From Pelagomonas calceolata (Eukaryota > Sar > Pelagophyceae > Pelagomonadales > Pelagomonadaceae), in NCBI GenBank assembly GCA_918797485.1, contig CAKKNE010000004.1, positions 2,604,001-2,668,000 on the forward strand: a stretch of 64,000 bases of DNA. The letters are read 5' to 3'. The notes under the pieces are model-generated. The model made no database searches and was not told the DNA's origin. It saw only the letters and a list, made by a program, of their open reading frames with translations. The position numbers and the translations under genes are program-made. This document shows positions 18,544 to 27,408 of this stretch, piece after piece; within the stretch, counting starts at the first letter, position 1; each line of letters opens with the position of its first letter.

Positions 18544-20236
18544 ATGAAGACCACCCTTGTAACCCTTACGCTCGCGCTTGCGATCGCGCAAGGCGCGACG
18601 CTCGCGCAAGGCGAAGTCGACTGGCCGTCGCGCGCGAAAGCCGTGAGAGGCGCTCTGAAGGACTCCTTCCGCGCCTACGAGAAGGACGCGAGCGGCTTCG
18701 ACGACCTCGCGCCGGTCTCGCGACGAGGCGTCAACTGGCTGCACTCCCGAGCCACCCTCGTCGACGCGCTGGACAGCTTGTACGTCGTCGGGCTACGCGA
18801 GGACTACGAGAGGGCCGTGACCGAAGTGCTGAGGCCGACGCTCGTCGGCGAGCCGCCGTTCTGGCAGTCTGTCTCCGTTTTCGAGTACCACATCCGTGTC
18901 GTAGGAGGGCTATTGGGCGCGTTCGAGGTGTCGGGCGATCGGCGCTTGCTCCACGCGGCGAGCCATGCCGCCGACCGCGTGCTGAGCGTCCTCCCGCGCA
19001 AATTGGGAGACGCCTACACGCGCACGCGGCAGCGCCTTGCCGATCCCTACGGGAGACCCATCTTGTGGCTGGTCGCGCGTATCATCGACGAGGTCCAGGC
19101 GCGCTGGCCCGGGCAGCACAAGGACTGCGCGTCTCTGGCCGGTATAGGCAGCTTCGGTCTCGAGCTCCGCGTCCTGGCGCGCGAGACGGGCGACCTCACG
19201 TACGAGGCCGCGGCCGATCGTATCTTCGACCAGTTACACGAAGGCTGGGCCGAGGACGGCGGCGGTGGCATGAAGCGGTGGATGAAGGGGTTCTACGGCA
19301 AGGACTGCAATTTCAACAACCGGTTGCACGCGCGCCGAGGCCTTGGGTCGGGGGGCGACTCGTTCCACGAGTACCTGCTGAAGGAGCAGCTCGTCGGCGA
19401 CGCCTCGGAGGCGCGCGCGGCCATGTACGACTGGGTGGAAGCTAGATTGATGCGCGAGGCGCTGCCGAACGAGCATCTCGCGCTGTTTGCTCCCGGTATG
19501 CTCGCGCTCGGCGCGACGACTGCAAAGCGCCGGCGGAGCGCCTCTTCGACAAGTCGGGAGCGCGCGCTCGCCCGCGCCCGGGAGCTCGTCGACGGCCACG
19601 GGCGCGACTGGTATCGCACTGTGTGGAATCAGATTTCGGACGCCCCACGCGTCGATGGCGTGGGGGTTCACGCAGATCTCCGCAATACTTCTCAGGATAA
19701 CCTAACTCACTGGTTGATTTCCACACAGGTATCGCACCCCCACGGGCCTCGGCGCGGACGGGAAAGGTGAAAAGAGTCGATGGTATGCTCTGCGACCGGA
19801 ATATGTGGAGAGCCTCTTCTACCTCTACCGGACGACGGGCGACGACGTTTACAGGGACCGGGGCTGGGCCGTGTTCGAGGCGCTCGTCACGCATTGCCGC
19901 GTGAAGGCGACGGGCGCGTTCGCGGGTCTCAAGGACGTGCGGTCTCCAAAGCCCGAGTTAGATGATGCGATGCCGTCGTTCTTTCTCGCGGAGACGCTGA
20001 AGTACTTGTACCTGCTCTTCTCCGAGCGGGACGTCTATCCCCTCGACGAGTGGGTGTTTACGACGGAGGCGCATCTGCTCGCGACGGAGCCGCGGTGCGA
20101 CCGGGCGGCCTGCGTCGGGCCCGCGCGGCCGCCGCGGTGGCGGCGACTCCCCCTCGACGTCGTGGTATTGCTCCTCTTCGGCTGCTTGTTGTGGATCCGT
20201 GTGCGGCGGCGACGCCGGAAGGAGCGGACGGTGTAA
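18544..20236 (+). CDS. GH47 alpha-1,2-mannosidase with C-terminal membrane anchor, one introner intron
   Basis: Exon 1 is 18544-19610 and exon 2 is 19729-20236, giving 524 residues. A signal peptide (MKTTLVTLTLALAIAQGATL) supports this start over an upstream Met. The GH47 (alpha/alpha)7 barrel shows the conserved 'FEYHIRVVGGLLGAF', 'GSGGDSFHEYLLKE', 'RPEYVESLFYLYR', 'ETLKYLYLLFS' and 'FTTEAHLL', with the acid residues expected for catalysis and Ca binding. It trims alpha-1,2-mannose from N-glycans in the ER or Golgi. The C-terminus has a hydrophobic span (PLDVVVLLLFGCLLWI) followed by Arg/Lys, suggesting a type I anchor, whereas animal GH47 enzymes are usually anchored at the N-terminus. Confidence 0.9.
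19611..19728 (+). mobile_element. Introner intron with perfect 8-bp target duplication
   Basis: GTATCGCA (19611-19618), then a 110-bp element from CTGTGTGGAATCAGATTTCGG to GGTTGATTTCCACACAG, then GTATCGCA again (19729-19736). The duplication is perfect and the termini are inverted repeats. The intron is 118 nt, not a multiple of three, so its removal is needed to join 'GHGRDW' to 'YRTPTGLG'. It is probably the youngest introner in the window. Confidence 0.95.
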
Positions 20237-20288
20237 TGTTGTGTTTCGTACCCTGTGGAGCTTGCCCCCCCCATCCTCGATTAATTTC

Positions 20289-21296
20289 TTATCCAGGCGC
20301 CTCGAGCCGCCCGAGCCTCCGCGCGCGTAATACGAGCGCGCCGATCGCGTCCGCCACGAGGCCGGGCCGTTCCCACGGCGGCACGTTGCAGGACCCCTCG
20401 ATCGCCACGCGCTCGAGGTCCGGGACGGTCTCGGCGTAGCCGCCGCGCTTCTCGCTCCGCTTGTCCGCCGCGCCCTCGATGACCAGCACGGGTTGGGGGA
20501 TTTGTGTCTTGAGCTCGTCGAAGAGGCCGCGCGCGCCGACAACGCCCGCGTTGAACGTCAGCACCGGCTCTATAGATTTCGGCCTTTCATCGTCCGTCAG
20601 GCAGTTGCTGATCCACGCCTCGTCGCACGCGTCGGCGAAGAGGAACAGGTCCGAGAAGAACTTGACGAAGAAGGCGCTCCGGAGCAGTTTGACGAGCTGC
20701 CGCCCGAGCGACGACTGCAAAAACTCCAAGTTTCGAGCTACCTCCGCGCTGTCGAGGCCCTCGGCGAGGTCGGCGAAGGGCGGCGGCGCGCTCAGCGCGA
20801 GGCCCGCCACGGCCCGCGCGCCGTCCCACCGATCCGAGGACCGCGAGGCGAGGTAGACCCCGACGGGCGCCAGGCCGCCCTGCGCGACGACGCAGCAGGG
20901 CTTGCCGATCTTCTGGCGCCAGAGCTCCTCGACTTGCCGCGAGTAGTCCAGCGGCAAAAATAAACCGCGCTCGGCCGGGTCCCACGCGTCGCTGCGGCCG
21001 CACCCAATAAAGTCGGGCGCGTAGACCTCATTGGGCAGCTCCGCCATCACTCTCGTCCAGAACCAACTCGAGAGGCCAATACCGACGGGATGCAGCAGCA
21101 CGATCGCCGGCTCGCAGCCCGTCTTGTGCCGGTAGCCGCACGTCCAGCCGTCGTGCTCGTAAGTTTCGTACGTCCCGCCGGGCACATCATCGCCAGTCTC
21201 GAAGCGCGCGCGCGCGGCGACAGCGCGGCGCGGTGCGGCTCGGAATGGCTGCTGCAACGCGGCGGCGTGCGCCCAGAGCAGCGCAGTGAGATGCAT
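20289..21296 (-). CDS. Alpha/beta hydrolase-fold protein, probably organellar
   Basis: A protein of 335 residues with the start at MHLTALLWAH. The first 45 residues are Ala/Arg-rich with no acids (AAALQQPFRAAPRRAVAARA), like a plastid or mitochondrial targeting peptide. The fold is clear: 'AIVLLHPVGIGLSSWFW' (HG-type oxyanion motif), 'VYAPDFIGCGRSD', 'PVLVIEGAADKRS'. At the nucleophile elbow the sequence is 'CVVAQGGLAPVGV', so the usual Ser of G-x-S-x-G is Gly. It is either non-hydrolytic or uses another residue. Plant plastid homologues of this general form exist; a specific substrate cannot be assigned. Confidence 0.7.
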   Translation of the reverse strand: MHLTALLWAHAAALQQPFRAAPRRAVAARARFETGDDVPGGTYETYEHDGWTCGYRHKTGCEPAIVLLHPVGIGLSSWFWTRVMAELPNEVYAPDFIGCGRSDAWDPAERGLFLPLDYSRQVEELWRQKIGKPCCVVAQGGLAPVGVYLASRSSDRWDGARAVAGLALSAPPPFADLAEGLDSAEVARNLEFLQSSLGRQLVKLLRSAFFVKFFSDLFLFADACDEAWISNCLTDDERPKSIEPVLTFNAGVVGARGLFDELKTQIPQPVLVIEGAADKRSEKRGGYAETVPDLERVAIEGSCNVPPWERPGLVADAIGALVLRARRLGRLEAPG

Positions 21297-21452
21297 GATG
21301 CTCTCCCTGGCAAGTTGTGCCAAGGCCTTTAAGGGATGGATCCCTGCAAGAATCACAGCAAGGGGTTATAGATGAACGAGTTATCGATGCCTAGCGCCGC
21401 ATATAATTGCAAGTAACGCACGTGCCGAGGCTGTGGCAAAACTTGAGGATTT

Positions 21453-21475
21453 CTAGTGCCTTACCAAACGCTAGC
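21453..21475 (+). promoter_or_regulatory. CTAG-palindrome motif, forward
   Basis: CTAGTGCCTTACCAA followed by ACGCTAGC, 152 bp before the Derlin ATG and pointing to it. The 331-bp gap otherwise holds scattered CACGCCATCGCTGCGA modules near 21543. Confidence 0.6.
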
Positions 21476-21627
21476 TAAGCTCCGCGCGTCCCCAGCTACG
21501 CGCTAATTCAGCGCGAGCTATAGCAAACTATTCGTGCGCCAGCACGCCATCGCTGCGAGCAACCACTGCTACCGCGCACGCCACGCGCAATAGCCGAGAC
21601 ACGCTGCGCTAGGCACAGCCGACAGCC

Positions 21628-22431
21628 ATGGTCCGCCCTAGAAACTTAGGCCGCGTCGGCCAGGGCCCGGCCAACCCCGTCAAGGACTGGCTCGAGTCCT
21701 TACCACCGGTCACGCGCGTCTGGTTCGTGGCGTCCTTCGGCACGACGTGTCTGATCAGCTTCGGCCTCGTCGACCCCTATAGACTATTGTGGAGCTGGCC
21801 CGCCGTGCGTCATAGGTTTGAGGTCTGGCGGTTGATCACGCCCTACTTCTTCTTCGGGGGGTTTAGCTTCCCGTTCCTCATCAACTTATACTTATTACAA
21901 CAGTACTCCAAGGGCTACGAGATTTCGCCGTATAATACTGGAGGTGGCGGCGACACGGCGGACTATATCTGGATGATGTTCCTGGGAGCGTTGATGCTCT
22001 GCGGCGTTTCGGAGTTCATGGGCCAGGTCGCGCCGGCCCAGGCCATGTTGTATCTGGTGCTCTACGTCTGGTCGCGGCGGAACCCGACCCAGCAAGTGTC
22101 GCTGTACGGCTTCCCGGTCCAGGCCATCATGCTGCCCTGGGCGCTCTGCGCCTTCAACATGGTCATCGGGAATTCGTTGTTACTACCATTGATGGGCATC
22201 GGCGTCGGGCACCTCTACTACTTCGCTATTGAAGTGTTACCGGACGCGTACGGTGTTGATATTGTAAAAACGCCGCGGGCGTTGATTGATGCCTGCGGCG
22301 GCGGCGGCGGCGGTGCGCCGGCGGTGGCGCCGGGCGTCCGGGGCGCGGCGCCGCCGGGCCGCCGCGCGCCGCCGGCGCCGCCGCGGGGCGGCCACAACTG
22401 GGGCGGCGGGCGCGTGCTTGGCGAGCGCTGA
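21628..22431 (+). CDS. Derlin, ER-associated degradation
   Basis: A protein of 267 residues. The rhomboid-like Derlin core is plain: 'DWLESLPPVTRVWFVASFGT', 'VWRLITPYFFFGGFSFPFLI' with the WR motif, 'LYLLQQYSKGYE', 'LYLVLYVWSRRNPTQQVSLY' and 'LMGIGVGHLYYFAIEVLPDA'. The rhomboid catalytic Ser/His dyad is absent, as in all Derlins. It should sit in the ER membrane (or the symbiont-derived SELMA membrane of a secondary plastid) and help retrotranslocation with Cdc48. The C-terminus is Gly/Pro/Ala-rich. The next gene begins only 34 bp after the stop on the same strand. Confidence 0.9.
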   Translation: MVRPRNLGRVGQGPANPVKDWLESLPPVTRVWFVASFGTTCLISFGLVDPYRLLWSWPAVRHRFEVWRLITPYFFFGGFSFPFLINLYLLQQYSKGYEISPYNTGGGGDTADYIWMMFLGALMLCGVSEFMGQVAPAQAMLYLVLYVWSRRNPTQQVSLYGFPVQAIMLPWALCAFNMVIGNSLLLPLMGIGVGHLYYFAIEVLPDAYGVDIVKTPRALIDACGGGGGGAPAVAPGVRGAAPPGRRAPPAPPRGGHNWGGGRVLGER

Positions 22432-22464
22432 TCTTTGTGCCTCCCTGCCTAAGCTTATGTATCC

Positions 22465-22956
22465 ATGGCCTTATCAACGGGGGGCTCGGCCGCCTCGCGC
22501 GGCACATCCCTCGGAGCCGAGGTGCGCCAGGCACCGCCGGTCATGGACGACTACCGCGGCGTCGTATATAACGCGCTCGTAGCGCAGGGACCGATCGAGC
22601 GCCGCCGACGCGCGCGGACTCAGCCGGGCCTGGATCGCAGCCGACGAAGACCCCGGAGCGAGAGCGCGCTGGACAAGGACAAGGACGGGGATGTGGACAT
22701 CTTGGACCTCCTCGACTGCGTCGCGCGGACGCCCGTCGGGCGCGTGCTACGGCTCAATCATGTCCACTCGTACCTGAACGCGCCGCGCCACAACCCGTTC
22801 GACGACCTCGTGCGGCGCCTCGACCGGATCGACTCCAAGGTCAGCGCGGCCCCTCTAATCGCAATCGGGCGTTGTGGGCGTTGTGTGAGCTCCGCGGCCA
22901 GGGTACGGCCTCCGCGGTTACGAGTGGTCTCGGCGTGTCAATTGACGCACGGGTAA
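22465..22956 (+). CDS. Small EF-hand-like protein
   Basis: A protein of 163 residues. One Asp-rich loop, [17 protein letters not shown], resembles an EF-hand (D-x-D-x-D-G). It is preceded by '[18 protein letters not shown]' and followed by '[20 protein letters not shown]' and '[11 protein letters not shown]'. After 'IDSK' the composition changes abruptly and a GT follows (AAGGTCAGCG), so the last 35 residues may be intron read as coding. No orthologue recognised. The very short spacing after Derlin leaves little room for its own promoter. Confidence 0.45.
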   Translation: MALSTGGSAASRGTSLGAEVRQAPPVMDDYRGVVYNALVAQGPIERRRRARTQPGLDRSRRRPRSESALDKDKDGDVDILDLLDCVARTPVGRVLRLNHVHSYLNAPRHNPFDDLVRRLDRIDSKVSAAPLIAIGRCGRCVSSAARVRPPRLRVVSACQLTHG

Positions 22957-23004
22957 GCGCGTGAGCGACTCTCGTGAGCCTGAAAACTGAATGAGTCGTT
23001 GTAA

Positions 23005-23028
23005 GCTAGCGGCCTGTAAGACACTAGC
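23005..23028 (-). promoter_or_regulatory. CTAG-palindrome motif, minus orientation
   Basis: GCTAGCGGCCTGTAAGACAC followed by TAGC. It lies between the ends of the EF-hand-like gene and H2A.X, so no start codon lies in front of it; one of three exceptions to the orientation rule. Confidence 0.5.
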
Positions 23029-23064
23029 AAGGCGTGAATACTCGTCCAGCGCGCGGTGTCTCTC

Positions 23065-23102
23065 CCCCAGGGGCTCCGCCCACTAGTCCTAGCACCGTAA
23101 CA
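23065..23102. repeat. Shared intergenic motif S
   Basis: CCCCAGGGGCTCCGCCCACT followed by AGTCCTAGCACCGTAACA. Close copies are at 41340-41373 and 44075-44101, a partial one at 38861-38880, and an interrupted reverse copy at 49758-49773/50575-50590. All five sit near a CTAG-palindrome motif. Confidence 0.6.
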
Positions 23103-23247
23103 TCGACTTAACTCGTGCAGCCAGGGCCGCAGGTCGGGCTCAGGCTCATCAGGACGAGTTCGAATTCTAAAAAAGCAATTTACTGGGTGGTGCCTGGCGA
23201 CACGCGGGGTAAAGACCGGCGGAGAGCCGACGAGAGCGGGAGCGAAC

Positions 23248-23801
23248 TCAGTACTCCTGCGAGGAGCCCTTGCCCTTGCCGGTGCCCGACTGCGAGGGGA
23301 AATTGCGCGTGACGACGACATCCAACTCCGACGGGACTCGAACCCGCAACCCCCAGATTCGAAGTCTGATACGCTATCCATTGCGCCACGGAGTTTTCGA
23401 AGAACGAGAGACGCGGTCCGGCGCACCTTCTTGGGCAGCAGCGTCGCGTGGATGTTCGGGAGCACGCCGCCGGACGCGATCGTGACCGAGCCGAGGAGCT
23501 TGTTGAGCTCCTCGTCGTTGCGCACGGCGAGCTGGATGTGGCGCGGCACGATGCGCGTCTTCTTGTTGTCGCGCGCGGCATTGCCCGCGAGCTCGAGGAT
23601 CTCGGCGCAGAGGTACTCGAGGACGGCGCCCATGTAGACGCCGGCGCCGACGCCGACGCGCGAGGCGTACTTGCCCTTGCGCAGGTAGCGGTTCAGGCGC
23701 GCCACCGGGAACTGAAGGCCGGCCTTGGACGCCGACGACGTCGAGCCGCCCTTGGACTTGCCCTTGCCCTTGCCGCGGCCGCCTTTTCCTTTGCCAGACA
23801 T
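23248..23801 (-). CDS. H2A.X: Histone H2A.X, intron contains a tRNA gene
   Basis: Exon 1 is 23801-23427 (125 codons) and exon 2 is 23289-23248, giving 138 residues. The histone fold is standard: '[20 protein letters not shown]', '[20 protein letters not shown]', '[20 protein letters not shown]', '[14 protein letters not shown]'. Splicing GTGCGC...CTCGCAG joins LLPKK to [13 protein letters not shown]. The terminal SQEY is the phosphorylation motif of H2A.X, marked at double-strand breaks. Reading through the intron instead gives a long unhistone-like tail, so the splice model is firm. The 137-nt intron carries a complete tRNA-Arg on the same strand. Confidence 0.93.
23323..23395 (-). tRNA. tRNA-Arg (anticodon TCG) inside H2A.X intron
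   Basis: The minus strand folds into a full cloverleaf. The acceptor stem is AACTCCG with CGGAGTT. The D arm contains GCGCAATGGATAGCG. The anticodon arm is TCAGA-CTTCGAA-TCTGG, with anticodon TCG. The T arm is GCGGG-TTCGAGT-CCCGT. The discriminator is G. About 31 nt separate it from the 5' splice site and about 32 nt from the 3' splice site. A-box and B-box sequences (TGGCGCAATGG, GGTTCGAGTCC) are intact, so it should be transcribable by RNA polymerase III. No intron within the tRNA. Confidence 0.95.
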
Positions 23802-24409
23802 GATTGATGGAGTGTGTGTCTGCGCGGCGCGGCGGCGTGAGTGGCAACGTCGAGCGAACGGGCGCGCGCGTTTTGTCGATGGGGCGTCGATGGGGCGTCG
23901 TGGCGGCGTCGGCCGCGCGAGGCGTGTGCGGCGGCGCGCGTTGAACGCGTGCGGCGGCGCGGTGACGCCCGCCGCCGCATCGCAGGCGTTTTGGGCTGCC
24001 GGCACCAATTGGCTCCTATCGCGGCCGGCGGGCAGCGCGCTGCCCCGCGGTTTCGCGTGGGCCGTAGCGGCGCGGTGTGTGGACTCTGTGCCAAGCGGCT
24101 GTGGGTGACGATGGAAATTGACGCTGTGCGCAAACAATGGAATGTACTGTTGGCTTCAGGTGTTTCAAAGAGTGCATTTGAAACCGAAGTCCGCGCGCGA
24201 TTGATCCGCGGCAACAAACTTCCTTCGTCTTGCGCTACGTGTCGCTTGCTACCGTTCCCGAGAGCCAATCTGCTGCGTCCTAGTGGCTTTGTACTCTAGC
24301 TAAGCCAGAGCTCCCAAGCTTTGGCTCGGCTATAGGGCGGCCAAGACAGCACAGATCTTGTACTTGTGTTAGAGTCGCTCCTGGGTCGAGACAAGCCGCG
24401 CAAAACGAG
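23802..24409. other. Divergent promoter region of H2A.X and F-box-like gene
   Basis: This 608-bp gap has no gene. CCAAT pentamers occur at 24005 and 24265. A degenerate CTAG motif, CTAGTGGCTTTGTACTCTAGC, lies at 24280-24300, 110 bp before the next ATG and pointing to it. The H2A-proximal half is strongly GC-rich. Confidence 0.35.
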
Positions 24410-25231
24410 ATGGCTTCCTCAGCAGTCGAGGCCACCGTCGAGTCCTGTGCGGCCGAAGCCAGCACCCTCGGCTTTACATGCACCTGGCACGACCGCGCTA
24501 CCGGTGCGCCCGCTACCGGGCCCCGCGCGTCGCTCACGCTGCGCCTCGCGCACGAATCGGCAGAGGACGCGGTGCACGTGGACTTCCTCCCTGTCCTCGA
24601 CCGCGTGCAGATCTTCGCAGAATGTGGCGCGCGACGGGCGCGCTGCGACGTCGAAGCCGGCGCGGCGGGCGCCGGGCGCCGCTTCGCCGTTCACGTCCTA
24701 CAGCCGCTCGTCACGGGCGGCGTTGCGGACGAAACCTTGCTCGGCCTGCCGGAGTCGGTGCGGCGCGTGATTTACGAGCTGCTGCCCGCGCCCGCTGTGG
24801 GCCTCGTCGCGGAGACGACGAAAGCGCTCCGCGCCGAGGCGACGAGTGATGCGGTCTGGGTGCGGCTCCTCCACCGCGACGCCGACGCGCTGCGGGTCGA
24901 CCCGCGGGACCTGCCGACCGCTGGTCGGACGCGGCGGGCGCACGACATCTACGCGGCGTTCGTCCAGCTTCGGGCAGCTCGCCGGAGGTTCCATCGATCC
25001 CGGGATCCAACGTGGAGAGAGCGGGACGAGGAGAGCCGCCCGCGCCTTGCAGAGCTGCGCCACGGCTTCTACGAGGACGATTCCGGGACCCTGACAATAC
25101 TACCATGGAGGCAGCGGGTCATCGACAACCAAGGCCCCGACTGGGCGCTGCTCCCTCCAGATTACCGGAGAGGCGAGGGAATGCACACCTTCTACCCGAG
25201 GAACCCCGTACTGTTTGGGCCGGCGTGGTAG
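24410..25231 (+). CDS. F-box-like protein
   Basis: A protein of 273 residues. The central stretch 'LLGLPESVRRVIYELLPAPA', 'VGLVAETTKALRAEATSDAV' and 'WVRLLHRDADAL' has the Leu-Pro...Leu...Trp spacing of an F-box near residues 108-155. The N-terminal 100 residues form a beta-rich domain ('FTCTWHDRATG', 'VHVDFLPVLDRVQIFAECG'). The C-terminal region is Arg- and aromatic-rich ('YAAFVQLRAARRRFHRSRDP', 'ILPWRQRVIDNQGPDW'). FBXO7-type proteins have a similar order, but I cannot confirm it. If the F-box is real, it would recruit substrates to an SCF ubiquitin ligase. Confidence 0.55.
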   Translation: MASSAVEATVESCAAEASTLGFTCTWHDRATGAPATGPRASLTLRLAHESAEDAVHVDFLPVLDRVQIFAECGARRARCDVEAGAAGAGRRFAVHVLQPLVTGGVADETLLGLPESVRRVIYELLPAPAVGLVAETTKALRAEATSDAVWVRLLHRDADALRVDPRDLPTAGRTRRAHDIYAAFVQLRAARRRFHRSRDPTWRERDEESRPRLAELRHGFYEDDSGTLTILPWRQRVIDNQGPDWALLPPDYRRGEGMHTFYPRNPVLFGPAW

Positions 25232-25299
25232 TCCCACAGACGACGCTGCAGGGCGCGCCATTAAACTGTGTAAGATCATGTACCAATACTACTAAACTT

Positions 25300-26970
25300 T
25301 TAGAGAGCTGTCATCTTCGACTCCTCGAAGCCGTCGCCGTACCCGCTCTTCGACGGCGACGGGCCGCCGTCGCCCAACAGGTACGCGTGCTTCGTCGCGA
25401 CCACCCTATCGGGCGAGACCGTCGCCGTCGTCCGCCGGTCGATGGCGTCGGACCACTGAGGCGCGTCGTCATCATTATCACCGGAAACGCCTCTCAGAAT
25501 ATCGGCGACGGACGGCGTCTTCGGCCGCCGCGCCACAGACGACGCGGAACATTTGAGCCGCCGCCCCTCGCTCGTGCCGGGCCGAGGCACGGTCGAACGC
25601 ACTGGCCTTCTCACAGCCGGAGTGTCAACGTCCGGGTCCCGCTCTTGCGGCGCTTTAACAGGGGTAGGCGCCTCGTCGATCAATGAGGTGCTTTGCTCAC
25701 CTTTCATCACGGCGATTTCCTGTTTGATATGCGTCAGATTCGTCTGGTTCCTTCGAAATAATTCCTCAAGCTCGGAATCCATCTCCCCTTCACATTCCTC
25801 GAGGACCTCCGCCGCTGTCCTAGGCCGTGATCTCGTATGCGTACCAGTGATCTCCGCGAGGTGATGGGCCTGCAACTGCGCCTCGGCGTCGCTCAGTCGC
25901 TCCCTTAACTCCCTATTCTCCGAGGCCAGTCGCTCGACGTCGAACCGCTTCTTCCGCAGCTCCTGGCATTCTCCTTGCACGATATAAAGGTTGCCGTTCT
26001 CCACCCTGAGTAATTCCATCTCCTTCAGCAACTCGTCGGACGGGTCCCTCGTCTTCAATTCGGCTTGTAGGGACTCGACGAGTTGTATGAGCTTCCGGAT
26101 CGTGACGTAGGGGTCCGCCACATCTTGTACGGTCTTGGGCTCTCGATGCGCCGTCGCCTCGCGCTTCAAGCGAGCGACGAAACTTTTTGCCTTTTCTGCC
26201 GTAAAATGTTCTCCCTCGACGCCTCGCCGCGGGTTCCGCAGCACCTGCGCCGCGAGGTAGTCCACGGCGACCTTATCGTCATTCAAAGCATCGCAGGCCT
26301 CGCCGAACAACCGCGACTCTCGGGGCAGCGAGTTCCAATCAAAAGACGTCGCTACTCGTGACGTGGCGCCTCCTTTCCGGTAGTCCCGCGCTAATTCTCT
26401 ATCTAGATCTTGCACAGGTTCACCATCCAACGCTTCTAAGCGTGATAAGCGCGCGACGGCGTGGTGCCGGTAGCCCTCCTCCCTTGCGAGCGGGTTGCCA
26501 TCTAGGTCGAGTTCTGTCAATGGACAGCGCGACAACGCATCAAGCACCAACTCGCATCTTTCGATGTCGTTGGCGAACAAACATAAAGTTTTCAGTTGTT
26601 TCAATGAAGCGAGGCCGTCCACATTAGTTATGAGGTTATTGGAGGCATAGATCTTCTGGAGCTTCGGGCACTGTGCTAACTGGACAAGGTCTGTCAGTCG
26701 ATTGAAGTTCACGTTGAGGACCTCCAACGTTTTTATCGGTGTCAAGGACGCTACCGTGGTCAGGCGATTATGCGACAGCGACAGAACTGATAAATGCGTG
26801 AGCTTCGAGGCGCACGCCAGGCCCGTCAGGTCCTTATTCCTCAAAACGAGCTGCTGGACGTCGTCCAGCGTCCCGTCGCCGCTCGCCTCGAGGCACAGCG
26901 CCTCGGTGGCTTCATTGTTGTCTGTCTCTCCTACCGGTGTGGGGCTGCCGCACATCATGAGGGCCGCCAT
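25300..26970 (-). CDS. Leucine-rich-repeat and coiled-coil protein
   Basis: A protein of 556 residues. Residues 35-190 hold SDS22-like LRRs ('LSVLSLSHNRLTTVASL', 'LEVLNVNFNRLTDLVQL', 'LQKIYASNNLITNVDGL', 'LKTLCLFANDIERCELV') closed by an LRR cap ('LTELDLDGNPLAREEGYRHH', 'VARLSRLEALDG'). Residues 300-400 are coiled coil ('LIQLVESLQAELKTRDPSDE', 'ASENRELRERLSDAEAQLQA'). The tail is polar and Pro/Arg-rich. The layout matches centrosomal or ciliary LRR proteins (CEP72/LRRC-type), but also generic scaffolds. The minus-strand ATG at 26970 is the first in frame. Confidence 0.7.
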   Translation of the reverse strand: MAALMMCGSPTPVGETDNNEATEALCLEASGDGTLDDVQQLVLRNKDLTGLACASKLTHLSVLSLSHNRLTTVASLTPIKTLEVLNVNFNRLTDLVQLAQCPKLQKIYASNNLITNVDGLASLKQLKTLCLFANDIERCELVLDALSRCPLTELDLDGNPLAREEGYRHHAVARLSRLEALDGEPVQDLDRELARDYRKGGATSRVATSFDWNSLPRESRLFGEACDALNDDKVAVDYLAAQVLRNPRRGVEGEHFTAEKAKSFVARLKREATAHREPKTVQDVADPYVTIRKLIQLVESLQAELKTRDPSDELLKEMELLRVENGNLYIVQGECQELRKKRFDVERLASENRELRERLSDAEAQLQAHHLAEITGTHTRSRPRTAAEVLEECEGEMDSELEELFRRNQTNLTHIKQEIAVMKGEQSTSLIDEAPTPVKAPQERDPDVDTPAVRRPVRSTVPRPGTSEGRRLKCSASSVARRPKTPSVADILRGVSGDNDDDAPQWSDAIDRRTTATVSPDRVVATKHAYLLGDGGPSPSKSGYGDGFEESKMTAL

Positions 26971-27408
26971 GGCGCCGCGAGCTGGGGCTGCCCGCGGCTT
27001 CGTGTATCGCTTTCGTCGGTCGGGGACGAGCTGCTCGCGCCCTGGCTGCCCAAACTGCTTGCTTGCTTTGCTAGTGTCTCACAGCTAGGTGCAGCACGTT
27101 CAGCGTGTCTTTGTGTGCATCAGCAACCTTCAGAGGGCGTGTCGCTTGCAGCTACGCTTCTTTCAGTAAAACCCGGACCTTGCACTTTTTGCAGAGCCAA
27201 AGAGCCCCGCTTTGCTGCGTCCGGTCATCGCACCGTGACTGAACGAAAAAAGCGGTCGGTGACAACAAGACGTCCCTTGATCGCAGTTGCTGGCATACCG
27301 AGCCGCTCAAAGTCCACGTAGGCCTGTTTTGAAGAGGTGCTCTCACAGCAGCAAATTCGCCGCGAGCGCCGACGACGTTTCGGTGAGGTCTGAAGACGCG
27401 AGAAAACG
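26971..27408. other. Divergent intergenic region
   Basis: 438 bp with no gene. A shortened CTAG motif, CTAGTGTCTCACAGCTAG, is at 27071-27088, pointing toward the F-box/LRR gene 320 bp downstream. Confidence 0.3.

Noticed and set aside
22938-24137. A 399-residue minus-strand protein with an internal H2A domain
   Set aside because: It reads through the H2A.X promoter, the intron and the tRNA gene. The spliced model gives a normal 138-residue H2A.X ending in SQEY.
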